Assembly: GCF_003945595.2 (NCBI RefSeq)
Contig: NW_024104416.1
Coordinates: forward strand, 1,625,878-1,689,877
Reading direction: 5' to 3'
Length of the DNA stretch: 64,000 bases
From: Pipra filicauda
Taxonomy: Eukaryota > Chordata > Aves > Passeriformes > Pipridae
Of the stretch, positions 62,487 through 64,000 are shown piece by piece. Each line of letters opens with the position of its first letter. Position 1 is the first letter of the stretch. Under the pieces are notes generated by a model. The model was given only the letters and a program-made list of their open reading frames with translations. It did not search any database and had not been told where the DNA came from. The translations under genes were made by a program, and so were the position numbers.

Positions 62487-64000
62487 GCTCAAGAGCATCA
62501 GTTCCTCCCAAGAATATGGGAAATTTTCAGAAGCAGCAATATATAGTCATAAGTTTAAAAGACATATTAAACTATGTGATATGAGTCAGTAGAGCAGTGG
62601 AAATCAATGTAGAGCACTCCTGTCTCTACCAAATGTCCTACACAAAAACATTTGTGAAAGAGGACTCTAATGAACAGCAATTTTGATAGTACAGTATATT
62701 ACAGTTAAAGAGTCCTTAGTTCCCTCATTACAGATTTTAATACTTTGTAATAAAAGCTTCTCCTAGGTGAGATTCCACAGGCATTACTTTGCACTAACAT
62801 TTTCTATGAGTTAATATTGCACAGGACTACAGTAAATTGTAAGCCTCACAGCACTGTTCCTGGGTAAGACTAGAGAATTCCTCATTTTTAGGAGTGGATT
62901 AAGACTCAACCAGTGCATCACTAATCACTAACATTAAAAAATTTCCATAAATACTGCAGCCCTTTCAGGTGTTGAAAAAGATCTAGTAATTTTCAATGCC
63001 TTTATCAGCCTGTGAAACTGTTACAAATAATGAAATAGTAGTAGTGATGGAATTAGAATTTAGGAATTCTGATCCTAAAGCCCTGTCCATTTGCACATAC
63101 TCCAAAGTGCAGAGCCAACAATCACATTCAAACCTTCCTTTTTCTAGACAAAAGCTAGTTAATTCAGCATTCTTTCTGATTCTGGACTTGTTGCTGCTCT
63201 TTTCACTACACATCTCACTGACTTGTGTCCATTCAGTTATCAAGGATTACTTCAAAAAACATTGAGGATAGCTTTTTTTCTCTAGTTGAAAATGTGTGTC
63301 TATGTGAATAACAGGTAATTTCTGGACAAGTGCAGCAAAATTAGAAATTACAGCATTCATTTATATTAAAACAAAATGATCCTACTCAGAAGCTACATCC
63401 TCAGGGTACACAACATTCCTTTTGCAGGAACCACCCAAATGAATGAGGATTATGACACCACTCTGGTAATCCTACACCTTTGATGAGATATTGTTATTCT
63501 GGTCAGTGTTAGTCCCCTCACACCAGGCAGCAATGTCAGGGACGTGCTGCACTCTGTTCACACCAGCTCTGAGCTCAGCTTTTAATGGTTTTCCTGGTTT
63601 CCCAGTTTTATTTAGCAACACTTTACATCAGCTGCACTTCCCTGACAATTTATTTTTATGGGTGGTTAGAAAAACAGCCTTATCCTTCTTTGTTTTAACC
63701 AGTTTCTACTGTTTCCTGACTTTTATTTCACCCAGGCAGCAGTAGCCATGTCATGGTGTGCCTTTACTAATTGATGCTCTCTGTTTCCACCCCAGCCTTC
63801 ACCTGTGCCATGCCAGCTGCCTACTTTCAATTTATTTGGAGATGTGCTTTATTCTTTTTCCTCCTGACCTCCATGACCCTATTTGTGCTACTGCAAAAAG
63901 AAGGAAGATTGTCTAACGTCCATGAATCACCTCAATTGATATTTCCAGGGCATATACACTGTTTAGAACCTCAGCCTTCACAGTTCACTACGTGTTTCCT
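62487..64000. other. Unique noncoding sequence to the window end
   Basis: No gene supported. Frames of up to 89 codons near 62983-63265 and 63491-63745 are unrecognised. No transposon or simple repeat of note. Confidence 0.6.

Noticed and set aside
1..64000. CRISPR arrays, tRNA/rRNA genes, bacterial operons, phage modules
   Set aside because: No regularly spaced direct repeats with unique spacers, no cloverleaf or ribosomal landmarks, and codon and repeat content are those of a vertebrate genome.

Overview
The window looks like vertebrate nuclear DNA from a bird, most likely a songbird. The evidence is several CR1 (chicken repeat 1) LINE fragments cut off at the 5' end, one solo endogenous-retrovirus LTR of the type beginning TGTGGTGGTTTAACCCC that is common in passerine genomes, and an AT-rich, gene-poor background with short simple repeats. 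No bacterial or phage architecture is present: there are no operons, no long ORFs, no tRNA or rRNA genes and no CRISPR array.

I found no protein-coding gene I can support. The longest open frames outside repeats (185 codons at 6582-7139, 174 codons at 8898-9422) have no recognisable domain and low-complexity or chance-like composition. The longest frame of all (276 codons at 27971-28801) is the antisense of a CR1 element. The window is best read as intergenic or deep intronic sequence. Short exons of a large gene cannot be excluded by eye.

Layout. Positions 1-4792 are unique sequence with a perfect 26-bp palindrome at 781-806. A pentamer-to-hexamer polypyrimidine microsatellite follows (4793-4967). 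About 11 kb of unique sequence leads to a 29-A run (16386-16414). CR1 fragments lie at 18412-18715 (minus), 23850-24122 (plus), 27339-27582 (minus, old), 27950-28750 (minus), 50890-51309 (minus) and 56107-57545 (plus, the longest, with an internal deletion). A roughly 90-100 bp direct duplication is at 28769-28870 and 30018-30106. A perfect 30-bp tandem duplication is at 37656-37715, a 13-bp-stem hairpin at 42325-42354 and a homeodomain-type TAAT cluster at 43264-43519. Weak remnants of old amniote interspersed repeats lie near 36265, 44548 and 48781. A GC-rich patch spans 46869-47560. The solo LTR is at 48890-49425, with a near-matching 5-bp target duplication. A degenerate six-unit 16-bp minisatellite is at 62391-62486.

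Recognised young transposon sequence totals about 3.8 kb (about 6% of the window). No genes can be seen working together. The items most worth following are possible regulatory features (palindrome, RFX-type X-boxes, TAAT cluster, CTCF-like motif in the LTR) and the repeat structures. I did not find an undescribed biological system.
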